58,332 nucleotides of DNA from Terrimesophilobacter sp044464485 (GCA_044464485.1 JBIQLG010000015.1:1-58332); one strand, 5' to 3'. Counted from the stretch's first letter, positions 14,841-23,389 are shown. The notes: generated by a model not told the origin, from the sequence alone. Made by a program: numbers and translations.

Positions 14841-16288
14841 TGACCACGACCAACAGGGACTTCATTCTGCCCGACCTCGGAGAGGGGCTGACGGAAGCGG
14901 AGATAGTGAATTGGCTGGTCGCCGAGGGCGACACCGTTGTGGTTGATCAGCCGATCATCGAAGTGGAGTCGGCGAAGTCGATCGTCGAGCTGCCGTGCCC
15001 GTTCGCAGGGGTCGTCCACACACTGCATGCCGCGGTCGGCGACACCGTGCACTCGGGGCAGCCGATCATCACCGTGCAGGTTGAGGATGCGAGCGAAGGC
15101 CAGGAGTCTTCGGGGCCAGACACCGTTCCGGGGACCGCACTCCGCGGTGACCCCGGCGCAGCAGCACAGGGTGCGGAAGCGGGCGTGCTCGCGGGATACG
15201 GAGCAGGTCGGGATTCCGCCACGCGCGGCTCGCGCTCGGGTCGCTTCGGTCGCCGTTCGACGCCCCTGACGGAACCGGCCCATCCCGAATCGGTCGCGCC
15301 CGCCCCAGAGCCCACGGGTATGGCGGCGACTGCGCCGAGCCCATCGCCACAACGCCGCGACGACTCTGCTGACAAGCGCCCCTCACCGGTCGTCTCTCCG
15401 GTCGTCTCGCCACTCGTGCGTAAACTCGCCCACTCGCATGGATTTGCCGCACACACTCTCCACGGCTCCGGAAACGGCGGCCTCGTACTTCGGGCCGACG
15501 TCGAGCGCGCGATCGCCGAGCGCGGAGATGCTTCCGCAGAAACTGGCGTCAGGGACTCGGCCGGCGCCGCACGCTCTGGGGAGACCTCGGGCGCTGAGGG
15601 CGACATCCGCATTCCGATCACGGGGCTGCGCAAAGTCGTTGCGGAACGCATGGCGGCGTCTAGGAGAGACGTGCCCGAGGCGACGATCTGGCTGGATGTG
15701 GACGCCACCGAACTGCTGGAGGCGAAGGAGCAGTTGCAGCGCTCGACGGGCGAGAGGTGGAGCCTCAACGCTCTCCTGGCCCGGTTCGTGGTGGCCGGAC
15801 TCAAGCAGTGGCCGATCCTGAACTCGAGCGTCGACATGGCCGCCGGGGAGATCGTGCAGCACTCGGCGATCAACCTGGGCATTGCGGCGCAGACCGCGCG
15901 CGGCCTCATGGTTCCCGTCATCCACGGTGCTGGCGACATGACCACGGAAGGGCTGCGCGACGCGCTCACGGCTCTCGTGGAGACCGCGAAAACCGGCAAC
16001 TTCCTGAACGACCAGTTGCGCGGCGGAACGTTCACGCTCAACAATTACGGCGGGTTCGGGATGGACGGCTCAGCGCCGATCATCAACCAGCCCGAAGTGG
16101 CGATGCTCGGCGTCGGCCGCATCCTCGACCGGCCCTGGGTTGTCGACGGCGAGATCGTCGTGCGCAAGATCATGGTGCTCTCGATGGTGTTCGATCACCG
16201 CGTGTGCGACGGCGATGTGCCGAGCGAATTCATGGGCTTCATGACGACGTGCATTCAGTACCCGATCGCGCTGCTGGGCGGGCTGTAG
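14840..16288 (+). CDS. bkdC: Dihydrolipoamide acyltransferase (E2) of the 2-oxoacid dehydrogenase complex
   Basis: E2 carries the acyl group on a swinging lipoyl arm and transfers it to CoA. The 482-residue protein has one lipoyl domain with the modified lysine in ESAKS (Lys46), then a Gly/Ala/Pro-rich linker (about 85-185). A peripheral-subunit-binding domain starts at SPLVRKLAHSHG (190-225), followed by a second linker. The CAT catalytic domain has the active-site HxxxDG as HRVCDG (His453, Asp457). No E3 (lipoamide dehydrogenase) gene follows, so E3 must be shared and encoded elsewhere. It is convergent with the MOSC gene, 8 nt apart. Confidence 0.92.
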   Translation: MTTTNRDFILPDLGEGLTEAEIVNWLVAEGDTVVVDQPIIEVESAKSIVELPCPFAGVVHTLHAAVGDTVHSGQPIITVQVEDASEGQESSGPDTVPGTALRGDPGAAAQGAEAGVLAGYGAGRDSATRGSRSGRFGRRSTPLTEPAHPESVAPAPEPTGMAATAPSPSPQRRDDSADKRPSPVVSPVVSPLVRKLAHSHGFAAHTLHGSGNGGLVLRADVERAIAERGDASAETGVRDSAGAARSGETSGAEGDIRIPITGLRKVVAERMAASRRDVPEATIWLDVDATELLEAKEQLQRSTGERWSLNALLARFVVAGLKQWPILNSSVDMAAGEIVQHSAINLGIAAQTARGLMVPVIHGAGDMTTEGLRDALTALVETAKTGNFLNDQLRGGTFTLNNYGGFGMDGSAPIINQPEVAMLGVGRILDRPWVVDGEIVVRKIMVLSMVFDHRVCDGDVPSEFMGFMTTCIQYPIALLGGL

Positions 16289-16296
16289 GTCAGGGC

Positions 16297-17139
16297 TCAG
16301 TCGCGTTCGATCCGCACAGCATCGCCGACGCTGATGACGTTGGGCGAGCTCGCACCGAGGTTCACGGGGGCGACTCGGATTCCGAACCACGTGTTGTGAT
16401 CCCACATGCGATGTTTCGCAAGGGTGCGCGTGGGTTCCTTTCCCCGCTTCAGCGTCTTGGGATCAATCGTCGGCATGGAACAGCGATCGCAAAGTTCCGT
16501 GCGCCGAAACTCCGTGTCGCCAATGTGCACTCGCGACCATTCGTCTTCTGAGAACGGCTCGGCGCCGTCGACGATGACGTTGGGCCTGAACCGCACAATA
16601 TCCAGGAGCTCGTGGGCGCCGTCGTCTTCGGGGTCTTGCGCCACCCATTCGTTGAGCTGCGTCATCGACGACTCGGTCACGAGAAGCAAGGGTGCGGAAT
16701 CTGCCAGGGAGAGCGGATCCCCCGGCAGTCCGCCGTGGTGGGCACCGATCGAGCGCGCGTTCGGTGCCTCCTGCCAGACGAGGCGCACGTCGCGTCCCAC
16801 TCGCTCGGTGAGCCACTTATCGACCTCGGGAGCAACTGTCGTGGCGTGGTCAAGCCGGCTGAACCCGACCGGGATTGTCGCCCCACCGTGCGGAACATCA
16901 ACGGTTATCGAGCCACCCACGTGGTCGATAATGCGAATCGCCGAGTCCGCGAGCAGTTCTGCGCGGAACCCCAGAAGCGCGTTGACCCTTAGGGCGGTCA
17001 GATTGGCACCATCAAGCCCGACGAGCGCCCAACGCCGATCACCCGCCAAACCCCACGACAGCACCTCGGCACTTTCAATAGAGTTACCGGCCATCGACTT
17101 GACCGGATAGATCCGCAATCCTGTGACGCGCACGCTCAT
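16297..17139 (-). CDS. MOSC domain protein, mARC-like
   Basis: This 280-residue protein has the two-part MOSC layout. An N-terminal beta-barrel begins VTGLRIYPVKSMAGNSIESAEV and continues GLAGDRRWALVG. A C-terminal MOSC domain contains FRPNVIVDG and the cysteine segment RTELCDRCSMPTIDP. In mARC/YcbX-type enzymes the conserved Cys in this region ligates molybdenum cofactor, so a Moco-dependent reductase of N-hydroxylated compounds is plausible. No ferredoxin domain is fused (E. coli YcbX has one). Its start overlaps the stop of the upstream small gene (ATGA), so the two are coupled. Substrate unknown. Confidence 0.85.
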   Translation of the reverse strand: MSVRVTGLRIYPVKSMAGNSIESAEVLSWGLAGDRRWALVGLDGANLTALRVNALLGFRAELLADSAIRIIDHVGGSITVDVPHGGATIPVGFSRLDHATTVAPEVDKWLTERVGRDVRLVWQEAPNARSIGAHHGGLPGDPLSLADSAPLLLVTESSMTQLNEWVAQDPEDDGAHELLDIVRFRPNVIVDGAEPFSEDEWSRVHIGDTEFRRTELCDRCSMPTIDPKTLKRGKEPTRTLAKHRMWDHNTWFGIRVAPVNLGASSPNVISVGDAVRIERD

Positions 17140-17495
17140 TGCCTCGCCTGCTGACGCACGCGCAGTGTGGCGGGCATGGGGAAGGAAACGGAATAGTAGA
17201 TTTGCGGCGCGCTCATGTCTCCCCAGTCATCCTTTTTCACCCGGATTTCGTCGGGCAGCACTTCGACGATTCTCACCTGGAGCCATTCGCCGTTCTCCAG
17301 CTGAAGCTCGTACTTGTCGGCGAGGTATCCGATTCCCATCTCGTCGAGCATCTGCTCTGCCGTGAACCAGTCGACGGGCTCGCTGAGCTCCCGGCCGAGT
17401 CGGTCAATGACGACGAAGCCGTCGCCTTCCGGTCGCATCCAACCCAACGCTTCCCGGTCTCCGCTTCGGCGGTGTTCAATCCAATCTGTGTGCAC
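17136..17495 (-). CDS. Small conserved protein of unknown function
   Basis: The gene encodes 119 residues from a GTG at 17495. The protein-like reading begins VHTDWIEHRRSGDREALGWM; the upstream extension overlaps pxpC and is rejected. It is acidic and soluble, with features EGDGFVVIDRLGRELSEPVDWFTAEQMLDEMGIGYLADKYELQLENGEW and QVRIVEVLPDEIRVKKDDWGD. I know similar short proteins from Microbacteriaceae as hypothetical but no function. It overlaps the MOSC gene by 4 nt and follows pxpC by 16 nt, so it may be the last pxp-operon member or the first gene of a MOSC pair. Confidence 0.72.
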   Translation of the reverse strand: MHTDWIEHRRSGDREALGWMRPEGDGFVVIDRLGRELSEPVDWFTAEQMLDEMGIGYLADKYELQLENGEWLQVRIVEVLPDEIRVKKDDWGDMSAPQIYYSVSFPMPATLRVRQQARQ

Positions 17496-17511
17496 TCGTC
17501 CACTGTATTGG

Positions 17512-18399
17512 TCAGCTTCGCCCCGTTGCGAAGCGAAACCGAAGTCCCTGCCCCGGGCGCACCTGAGCGAGGGCATCCAGGGTGGCATCGGTCACGACGG
17601 CGATGACGGGGTAGCCGCCCGTCACGGGATGATCCGGGCCGAGGATCGTCGGCGCACCGTCGGGCGACACCTGGATCGCGCCCGCAATCATCCCCTCGCT
17701 CGGCAGCTCCCGGATGTCGACGCGGTTGAGCGCCGGCCCCTCCAGACGGATGCCGGTGCGGTCGGATCGGGGCGAGACCCCCCATTCGGTTTCGACGAGT
17801 TGTTCCCATGCTGTGTTGTCGAACCAGTCGCGGCGCGGGCCGGGTCGAATCTTCACGGCAACGGTGTCGGAGGGTGGCACCTCGACGGGCACGACATCGA
17901 TGGCCGGAATCGGGTCGCCGGGTTCCGCGCCCACCGGGAGGATCTGTCCCTCAGTGACGGGCGCCGGACCGATCTTCGCGAGAGTGTCCCTCGCCCGCGA
18001 ACCAAGCACGGGTTCGATGTCGATTCCGCCGCGCACGGCGAGGTAATACCGAATTCCGCGCTCTGCAGTGCCGAAGCAGACAGTCTCCCCCGGTTGCGCG
18101 AGCGTCGCAGCGTCGAACTCCACAGCGTGTCCCGAAATCGTCACATCTCCCCTCGCGCCGGTCACGGCGAACCACAGCGGCTCAGTGGCCGCGAATTCGG
18201 CGCCGCCGACGAGAATCTCGAGACCTGCGAAGCCCTCCGAATTGCCGACCAGACGGTTGCCGAGCGCGAGCGCGCCTCGGTCCATCGCGCCGGAGGCTCC
18301 CACACCCAGGTGCGCGAGCCCGGGACGACCGTGATCCTGAACGAGTGTCATCGGCCCGGGCCGCACGACCCTGAGCAAAGCGCGATCCGGTGCCATCAT
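17512..18399 (-). CDS. pxpC: 5-oxoprolinase subunit PxpC (carboxyltransferase-like)
   Basis: PxpC is the larger partner of the PxpBC complex, which with PxpA opens 5-oxoproline (pyroglutamate) to glutamate using ATP. The 295-residue protein has family marks LLRVVRPGPMTLVQDHGRPGLAHLGVGASGAMDRGALALGNRLVGN, YYLAVRGGIDIEPVLGSR, and near the end DGAPTILGPDHPVTGGYPVIAVV. Its ATG overlaps the pxpB stop by 4 nt. The gene order pxpA-pxpB-pxpC with coupled overlaps is the complete set. Older names for the family are KipA or biotin-dependent carboxyltransferase-like. Confidence 0.92.
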   Translation of the reverse strand: MMAPDRALLRVVRPGPMTLVQDHGRPGLAHLGVGASGAMDRGALALGNRLVGNSEGFAGLEILVGGAEFAATEPLWFAVTGARGDVTISGHAVEFDAATLAQPGETVCFGTAERGIRYYLAVRGGIDIEPVLGSRARDTLAKIGPAPVTEGQILPVGAEPGDPIPAIDVVPVEVPPSDTVAVKIRPGPRRDWFDNTAWEQLVETEWGVSPRSDRTGIRLEGPALNRVDIRELPSEGMIAGAIQVSPDGAPTILGPDHPVTGGYPVIAVVTDATLDALAQVRPGQGLRFRFATGRS

Positions 18400-19019
18400 T
18401 CTTCGACCACCTCGAACCGCACGGACCTACCGGGAGTGATTGTCGCCGGTCGCGCGCGGGTGTCGTCCCACAGCGTCGCCTCCGTCGTGCCGATGAGTTG
18501 CCAGCCGCCCGGCGAACTGCGCGGGTAAACGCCCGTGAACTCTCCCGCGAGTCCGACCGAACCCGCTGGCACGGATTGACGGGAAGTCGCTCTGCGAGGC
18601 ATGCCGAAATCGACATATTCACTTGCGAGGTAAGCGAATCCGGGTGCAAAACCGGTGAAGGCGCACGTCCACTCGGCCAGGGAATGGCGTGAAATCAGCT
18701 CGGCGGCGGTAATCCCGAGGATGTTTGCGGCATCCGTCAGGTCCGGTCCGCAGTAACGTACCGGGATGATGACGGAGGGTGAGTGCACGTCGTCACTGTG
18801 GACTCGCATCGGCTCGATGGCACTCTCGAGCCACTGCTCGGTCGCGCGCAGCGAGAGCAGGGCCGGGTCGATGCGCACGAGAACCGTGCGGGCGGCGGGC
18901 ACCAACTCCAGCACTCCGGTGCGCCGTCGGGCGTCGCATGCCCGATACGCTGCCATCGTCTCGCGCAGCGTGGCGAACTCGGCGAGGAGGGCGCGGTCGC
19001 CGAAGGGCAGCACTCTCAT
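18396..19019 (-). CDS. pxpB: 5-oxoprolinase subunit PxpB
   Basis: This 207-residue subunit (KipI/allophanate-hydrolase subunit 1 family) begins MRVLPFGDRALLAEF. It contains the family motif FTGFAPGFAYLASEYVDFGMPRRATSRQSVPAGSVGLAGEFTGVYPRSSPGGWQLIG (central third), followed by the DTRARPATITPGRSVRFEVVEE tail. ATG 19019 overlaps the pxpA stop (ATGA), which fixes the start; the longer upstream reading lies inside pxpA and is not used. It forms a complex with PxpC that phosphorylates or activates 5-oxoproline. Confidence 0.92.
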   Translation of the reverse strand: MRVLPFGDRALLAEFATLRETMAAYRACDARRRTGVLELVPAARTVLVRIDPALLSLRATEQWLESAIEPMRVHSDDVHSPSVIIPVRYCGPDLTDAANILGITAAELISRHSLAEWTCAFTGFAPGFAYLASEYVDFGMPRRATSRQSVPAGSVGLAGEFTGVYPRSSPGGWQLIGTTEATLWDDTRARPATITPGRSVRFEVVEE

Positions 19020-19768
19020 GCGAACGGCCGAATCTCGATTCCCGCGGCCGCGAGCTGTTCGCGAACGCGCTGTGCCATTGCGAGAGCGCCAGGGCTGTCG
19101 CCGTGAACGCACAGCGAATCGAAGTGCACGTGAAGCGTTGTGCCATCGAGTGCTTCCACTGTGCCTTCGGCGACCATGCGCAGCGCCCGGCTCGCGGCCG
19201 CTTGGGGGTCAGCCAGCACGGCGCCCGCGCTCGTTCGCGGTGCCAGCGCGCCATCGGGCAGGTAGGCGCGGTCCACGAAGGCTTCGCGGAAGAACGGCAC
19301 GCCACGGGAATCCGCGGCCCTGTGGATTTCGGTGCCCGCGAGGCCGAGGATCGGCAGCTGGGCGTCGCGGGCCGCACGAGCCACGGCATCCGCTTGCAAA
19401 GGATCAACGGCAATTCGGTTGTAGAGCGCACCGTGCGGCTTGAGGTAGCGAATCCGTGTGCCCGCCTCCGTGGCTGCCTCCATGAGCGCGCCAATCTGCT
19501 CGAGGATGTCGGCGCGAAGCGTCGTGGCGTCGACATCCTGGTCGCGCCGACCGAAACCTTCGCGGTCCCGGTAGGACGGATGCGCGCCGAGCGCGACTCC
19601 GCTTTCCGCGGCGAGCCGCGCGCTCGCGAGCATGCTGTCCCGGTTCCCGGCGTGAAACCCGCTCGCAATGTTTGCGCTCGTGACGAGCCGGAACATCGGC
19701 GCATCCTCGCTGCCTTTCTCGGGGACATCCCATTCCCCCAGGTCGCTGTTGAGGTCGACGGAGTTCAC
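19016..19768 (-). CDS. pxpA: 5-oxoprolinase subunit PxpA (LamB/YcsF family)
   Basis: This 250-residue member of the LamB/YcsF family begins with the hallmark VDLNSDLGEWDVPEKGSEDAPMFRLVTSANIASGFHAGN. GAHPSYRDREGFGRR, VRYLKPHGALYNRI (here IRYLKPHGALYN) and the C-terminal VHFDSLCVHGDSPGAL follow. It is the hydrolytic subunit of the three-part 5-oxoprolinase, which recycles pyroglutamate formed from glutamine or glutathione. The GTG start at 19768 has no Shine-Dalgarno, but TAGTCT (19780-19775) lies 6 nt upstream, so a leaderless mRNA is likely. It heads the pxpABC operon. Confidence 0.93.
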   Translation of the reverse strand: MNSVDLNSDLGEWDVPEKGSEDAPMFRLVTSANIASGFHAGNRDSMLASARLAAESGVALGAHPSYRDREGFGRRDQDVDATTLRADILEQIGALMEAATEAGTRIRYLKPHGALYNRIAVDPLQADAVARAARDAQLPILGLAGTEIHRAADSRGVPFFREAFVDRAYLPDGALAPRTSAGAVLADPQAAASRALRMVAEGTVEALDGTTLHVHFDSLCVHGDSPGALAMAQRVREQLAAAGIEIRPFA

Positions 19769-19774
19769 ATCCGA

Positions 19775-19780
19775 AGACTA
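19775..19780 (-). promoter_or_regulatory. -10 box of the pxpABC operon (leaderless)
   Basis: TAGTCT on the minus strand ends 6 nt before the GTG start of pxpA. Confidence 0.4.
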
Positions 19781-19821
19781 ACGAACCCGGCGTCCGGATG
19801 CAGCGATGGTTGCGTGCCGCG

Positions 19822-20076
19822 CTACTTCCAGCGGAAGTGCACGAACACCCGACCAAAGTTCTTCGAGTCCTTCTCGACGCGGTGGTATTGCGCTTTGATC
19901 TGGGGCTGTTCCAGAAAGCGCAGCACCCGTTTCTTCAGCGCCCCTGAGCCTTTTCCCGGGATGATCTCGATCAACGGTGCCTTCTTTGAAACCGCCTCCG
20001 CGATGATGTCGTGAAGCGCACGATCGATGTCGACACCGCGGTTGTAGATGTCGTGCAGATCAAGTTTGAGCTTCAC
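19822..20076 (-). CDS. Stand-alone Smr domain protein
   Basis: This 84-residue protein consists almost entirely of one Smr (small MutS-related) domain. Family marks are LKLDLHD at the N-terminus (LDLHG-like), the middle segment IEIIPGKGSGALKKRVLRFL (HGKG-like) and the C-terminal GRVFVHF. Smr domains bind or nick nucleic acids; short single-domain versions are widespread in actinobacteria and their role is not settled. The GTG start at 20076 is preceded by a weak GGATGGG. It lies between pxpA and the dienelactone-hydrolase-like gene on the same strand with modest gaps (about 50 nt each). Confidence 0.83.
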   Translation of the reverse strand: MKLKLDLHDIYNRGVDIDRALHDIIAEAVSKKAPLIEIIPGKGSGALKKRVLRFLEQPQIKAQYHRVEKDSKNFGRVFVHFRWK

Positions 20077-20123
20077 ACACCCATCCTGCCTCAGTATCGT
20101 GACAGGGGTCGTGACTGGATCGG

Positions 20124-20717
20124 CTACTCGGCCTGTTCGAAGTCGATCCGCTCGAGGAAAGCGAGCACCCGGCTCATCAGCAACTCTGCCGCCTCCGGCC
20201 GATACGACGGCAGTGTTGAGTCCGCGAAGTAGTGCTGATCGCCCTGGTAAACGAACAGCTCGGCACGATCGGTGGCCGCGACAAGCTCGTGCGCTGCGTC
20301 GATGTCGCCTTCATCCACAAAGTAGGGGTCGGCATCCATTCCGTGAATTTGGACGGGCACATCTTCCGGCCAGGACTCGCTGAACTCGGTGTACGGGACG
20401 CACGAGTAACAGAGCACCGCGCCGAGGGCACCCGCGCGGGTCTGGGTGAGCATCTGCGCTGGCACGACGCCGAGGGAGAATCCGATGTAAACGACCTCTG
20501 ACGGAAGCTTTTCTACCGCAGTTCGAGCGCGCTGCATGATCTCGCCGAAACCAATCTCCTCGGCGAAACCAACCCCCTCCTCAATGGTGGGAAAGGTTTT
20601 GCCTTCGAACAGGTCGGGCGTGTGCACGGTGTGGCCCGCGTCGCGGAGAGCTTTCGCAAACAGTTCGATACCGGCGGTGAGGCCGAGGGCGTGGTGGAAG
20701 AGAATCACTTCAGACAT
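20124..20717 (-). CDS. Dienelactone hydrolase family protein
   Basis: This 197-residue small alpha/beta hydrolase begins MSEVILFHHALGLTAGIELFAKALRDAGHTVHTPDLFEGKTF, the usual start of the dienelactone hydrolase (DLH) family. A nucleophile elbow reads YIGFSLGVVPAQ (Ser instead of the Cys of classical DLH). An acid in HGMDADPYFVDEGD and a catalytic His in YQGDQHYFAD follow. Members hydrolyse small esters or lactones; the substrate here is unknown and no aromatic-lactone genes adjoin it. The upstream 115-bp gap holds a GC-rich hairpin. Confidence 0.83.
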   Translation of the reverse strand: MSEVILFHHALGLTAGIELFAKALRDAGHTVHTPDLFEGKTFPTIEEGVGFAEEIGFGEIMQRARTAVEKLPSEVVYIGFSLGVVPAQMLTQTRAGALGAVLCYSCVPYTEFSESWPEDVPVQIHGMDADPYFVDEGDIDAAHELVAATDRAELFVYQGDQHYFADSTLPSYRPEAAELLMSRVLAFLERIDFEQAE

Positions 20718-20785
20718 TCCGACAGTATGCGCGAGGGAAGATGGCAGTGTCTATCTCCCCTTTTCGTTTCACGGGCATAGTGGTG

Positions 20786-20809
20786 GGGGACGAAAGGAAC
20801 CACGTCCCC
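20786..20809. terminator. GC hairpin between the VOC and DLH genes
   Basis: GGGGAC (20786-20791) and GTCCCC (20804-20809) form a 6-bp perfect stem with a 12-nt loop, 24 nt downstream of the VOC gene stop. There is no T-run after it on the minus strand, so termination would be weak or factor-dependent. Confidence 0.25.
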
Positions 20810-20832
20810 AGCGACTCGCGCCCGCTTCCGCT

Positions 20833-21348
20833 CTAACGATTTAGCCCCAGCTCCTCGTTCCAGCCCTCCATCTTGCGAGTGAACTCCTGATCGGTGAGCC
20901 GAGGCGGACGCCCAGCGGTGAACACGACGACGTTTCCATCCGGATCCACCGTACGAACATCACGTGTGTTCCACATCGTGTCCACGGGCTCATCGACCCG
21001 ACCACCGCCGTGCGAGTGCGCGCGCTCGGCAAGATCATCAATCTCGTCATATACAGCGGCAAAACTATAGAACGCGTTCGAACTCGAGGATGCCTCGCCG
21101 CTCGTCGGCCGAACCAGGATGTCCTGGAACTGCCAGCGGCGCAGGTGAACGACGGACGGCACACCGTTTGGCCCGGGAATTGTGAAGAGCACGACGAAAC
21201 CGAGACCGTCGGTGTACCACGACACGGTTGCGTCGACATCCGTCGCAAGAATGGTGACGAAGGCTGGCATCCCGTAGATGTCGCGGGAAATTTCTGGAGC
21301 TGTCACGCCGATGCCGGGATTCGGAACTGGGGAAGGAAATTTTGTCAT
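20833..21348 (-). CDS. VOC (glyoxalase/bleomycin-resistance) family protein
   Basis: This 171-residue protein contains one vicinal-oxygen-chelate unit: MPAFVTILATDVDATVSWYTDGLGFVVLFTIPGPNG at its N-terminus, a central QDILVRPTSG, and the closing VRTVDPDGNVVVFTAGRPP, where D-P-D-G-N is a VOC signature. The first 26 residues may be non-coding, since an internal ATG at 21270 gives a tighter domain start. The ATG at 21348 has GGAG only 2 nt upstream. Proteins of this kind bind or modify small molecules; substrate unknown. It is divergent from an MFS exporter, which hints at a shared detoxification role. Confidence 0.8.
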   Translation of the reverse strand: MTKFPSPVPNPGIGVTAPEISRDIYGMPAFVTILATDVDATVSWYTDGLGFVVLFTIPGPNGVPSVVHLRRWQFQDILVRPTSGEASSSSNAFYSFAAVYDEIDDLAERAHSHGGGRVDEPVDTMWNTRDVRTVDPDGNVVVFTAGRPPRLTDQEFTRKMEGWNEELGLNR

Positions 21349-21392
21349 TTCTCCATGTTCAACGTTGCCGTAACGTCAATGTCAAGTCCACA

Positions 21393-21425
21393 CAGTTGAC
21401 TGCGGAAAACTATCCCGCTCAACTG
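21393..21425. promoter_or_regulatory. Inverted repeat CAGTTGA-N19-TCAACTG in the VOC/MFS divergent region
   Basis: A perfect 7-bp inverted repeat with a 19-bp spacer. A TTGACA hexamer on the minus strand (21385-21380) lies beside it and could be the VOC gene's -35. Candidate operator for both genes. Confidence 0.3.
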
Positions 21426-21449
21426 CCTACATTAAGAACCCTCAGAATC

Positions 21450-21468
21450 TCCCGGGCTAAATCCGGGA
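21450..21468. promoter_or_regulatory. Hairpin TCCCGG-N7-CCGGGA in the 5' leader of the MFS gene
   Basis: A perfect 6-bp stem with a 7-nt loop (GCTAAAT), followed by a short T tract, about 50 nt before the MFS start. It could be an operator or a weak leader terminator. Confidence 0.25.
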
Positions 21469-21519
21469 TTTCAACGGGCCGGGTTCTGGGTATCCTGCCG
21501 CCAGATAGGGTTGAACTCC

Positions 21520-22755
21520 GTGAGCCGACCTGCCCAAGCACCCAGAGTTCCGGTGTGGCGCGCGCCGGGGATGCCCGCGCTTCTCGTGCTCACTGCCGCG
21601 GGTTTCGCGGGCTACGCCGCCCTGTTACCTGTGGCGCCGTTGTGGGCCGTACACGGCGGTTCGGATGAAGCCGGCGCGGGGCTCGTCAACGGCATCCTGC
21701 TTCTCGCCACGATTCTGACGCAGCCGTTCGTCCCCTGGCTGCTGCGGACGTTCGGGACGGGCCGCGTCATCGCCGCGGGCCTCGTGTTCATGGGTGCGCC
21801 CTCCCTCCTGCACCTGTTCTCCGACCGGCTCGACTGGATCCTGCTGCTCTCGATTCTTCGCGGCCTCGGTTTCGGCGTGCTCACCGTCACCGGGTCCACC
21901 GCGGTCGCCCATCTCGTACCTCCCGCGCGACACGGGGCCGCGATCGGCGCATACGGTGCGGCCATCGCCGTGCCGCAAGTGCTGTTGCTGCCCGCGGGAC
22001 CCTGGCTCGTCGACGCCGTCGGCTACTGGATCGTGTTCGCGCTGGGCGCCGTTTCCATCCTCGGCGTCGCGGCGGCCCCTCGCCTTGCGCGAGCGCTGAG
22101 GGATCAGGAGGTCGAGCATGAACTTCTGGGTGAACAGAACGTCGGTGAGCCTACCGAGGCCGCGCCGCTCGTCACGCCGCGGCGAAGCCTCGCGTTGCGG
22201 CTCGCGCGTCCGACACTCCTGCTGGTCGGGGTCACGCTCGCGGGGGGCGCTCTCATTACGTTTGCCCCGCAAATGAGCTCGTCGCCGCTCGCCACCGCCG
22301 GCGGGCTCGCACTACTCACGGTGACGGCGGCGATCAGCCGCTGGCGCATCGGAACGCTCGCCGACAGGCACGGCATGGCGCCGTTCCTGTGGCCGCTCGT
22401 GCTTCTCACCGTCATCGGGCTCGCGCTCACCGCTCTGGCCGTGCAGAATCGCGGTGACACACACGTGGTGCTCTTCCTCGGCGCGATGGCGCTCGTGGGT
22501 ATCGCGTACGGGGGCCTGCAAAACCTCACGCTGCTGCTCGCACTCGCCGTCGCCCGGCGACACGAGTACGGTGCCGCGAGCGCCGTGTGGAATGTCGGAT
22601 TCGACGCGGGCATGGGGCTCGGATCTGTGCTCGTCGGTGCTATCGCCGCCGGTTACACTTTTTCACTCGCCCTCCTCGTCGCCGCGGCGATCTCGTTCGC
22701 GACGCTTCCGCTCGCGATCATGCGCGGCAGGAAGACGCCGACCGCAGTGGCGTAG
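21520..22755 (+). CDS. MFS transporter (12-helix, probable exporter)
   Basis: This protein of about 411 residues has twelve predicted membrane segments, for example ALLVLTAAGFAGYAALLPVAPLWAVHGG, ILLLATILTQPFVPWLLRTFG and LLLSILRGLGFGVLTVTGSTAVAHLVPPARHGAAIGAYGAAIAVPQVLLLPAGPWL. An acidic cytoplasmic loop (about 190-215) joins the two halves. The layout fits drug:H+ antiporter-type MFS proteins. The GTG at 21520 has AGGG 9 nt upstream; a TTG at 21511 is the alternative. It is divergent from the VOC protein and convergent with the winged-helix regulator. Substrate unknown. Confidence 0.85.
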   Translation: MSRPAQAPRVPVWRAPGMPALLVLTAAGFAGYAALLPVAPLWAVHGGSDEAGAGLVNGILLLATILTQPFVPWLLRTFGTGRVIAAGLVFMGAPSLLHLFSDRLDWILLLSILRGLGFGVLTVTGSTAVAHLVPPARHGAAIGAYGAAIAVPQVLLLPAGPWLVDAVGYWIVFALGAVSILGVAAAPRLARALRDQEVEHELLGEQNVGEPTEAAPLVTPRRSLALRLARPTLLLVGVTLAGGALITFAPQMSSSPLATAGGLALLTVTAAISRWRIGTLADRHGMAPFLWPLVLLTVIGLALTALAVQNRGDTHVVLFLGAMALVGIAYGGLQNLTLLLALAVARRHEYGAASAVWNVGFDAGMGLGSVLVGAIAAGYTFSLALLVAAAISFATLPLAIMRGRKTPTAVA

Positions 22756-22771
22756 GACCGATCGCGACCAG

Positions 22772-23389
22772 TCAGCTGACTTCCGAGGTCGGCGTGACTT
22801 CTTCTGCACTGTCGGACGCTCCCGAACCTTTCAGCGGGACCTCGCGGTTCCCGACGAACGCACCGGTGTAGTGAAAGACACGTTCAGGGTCATGCGGGTC
22901 TGCGGCCGCGGCATCCATACCGTGCGCACGCCAGCGTTCCAAAACCTCCGCAACCTCCATGAACATGTCGGTCGCCTCTTTTTTGGTGAGTAGCGCACCG
23001 CCCATGTAGCGCCCGCGAGCCGCCTGCTCGTCCCTGGGCAGAGTTTCGGAAATGAGTGCCTGAATCCACGAAAGGTATTCTCGATCGAGAACGTCGCCGG
23101 CCGTCGAACTGTCCGCCGCCGAAACATAAATCCCTTCGGGATGCTTCGCCTTCCACACCCGGTCGCGACTGTCCCTGGCCAGTTCGGGAGCCTCGACGAT
23201 GAGATCCGCCTTGGCGAGCGCACGCAAGTGATAGCTGACGGCGTTCGCCGGCTCGGAGAGGATTTCCGCAAGATCGGCCGCCCGCGCTGAGCGCCTCACC
23301 GTCAACTCGAAAATGATGCGCTGGCGAAGCGGATGCGACAGCGCGCGCAGCGTTTTCGGGTCAGTGACGCGGTAGGACTCGGTGACCAT
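22772..23389 (-). CDS. Winged-helix (ArsR-like) transcriptional regulator
   Basis: This 205-residue protein has an N-terminal winged helix-turn-helix of the ArsR type: RVTDPKTLRALSHPLRQRIIFELTVRRSARAADLAEILSEPANAVSYHLRALAKADLIVEAPE. The longer C-terminal part (YLSWIQALISETLPRDEQ, MFMEVAEVLERW) has no recognised function and lacks metal-binding cysteines. The ATG start is preceded at 6 nt by TATGAT (23401-23396), so it is probably leaderless. It is divergent from an MFS gene, and the 66-bp gap holds a perfect 20-bp operator. The layout suggests it represses the transporter and itself until a ligand is bound. Confidence 0.87.
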   Translation of the reverse strand: MVTESYRVTDPKTLRALSHPLRQRIIFELTVRRSARAADLAEILSEPANAVSYHLRALAKADLIVEAPELARDSRDRVWKAKHPEGIYVSAADSSTAGDVLDREYLSWIQALISETLPRDEQAARGRYMGGALLTKKEATDMFMEVAEVLERWRAHGMDAAAADPHDPERVFHYTGAFVGNREVPLKGSGASDSAEEVTPTSEVS

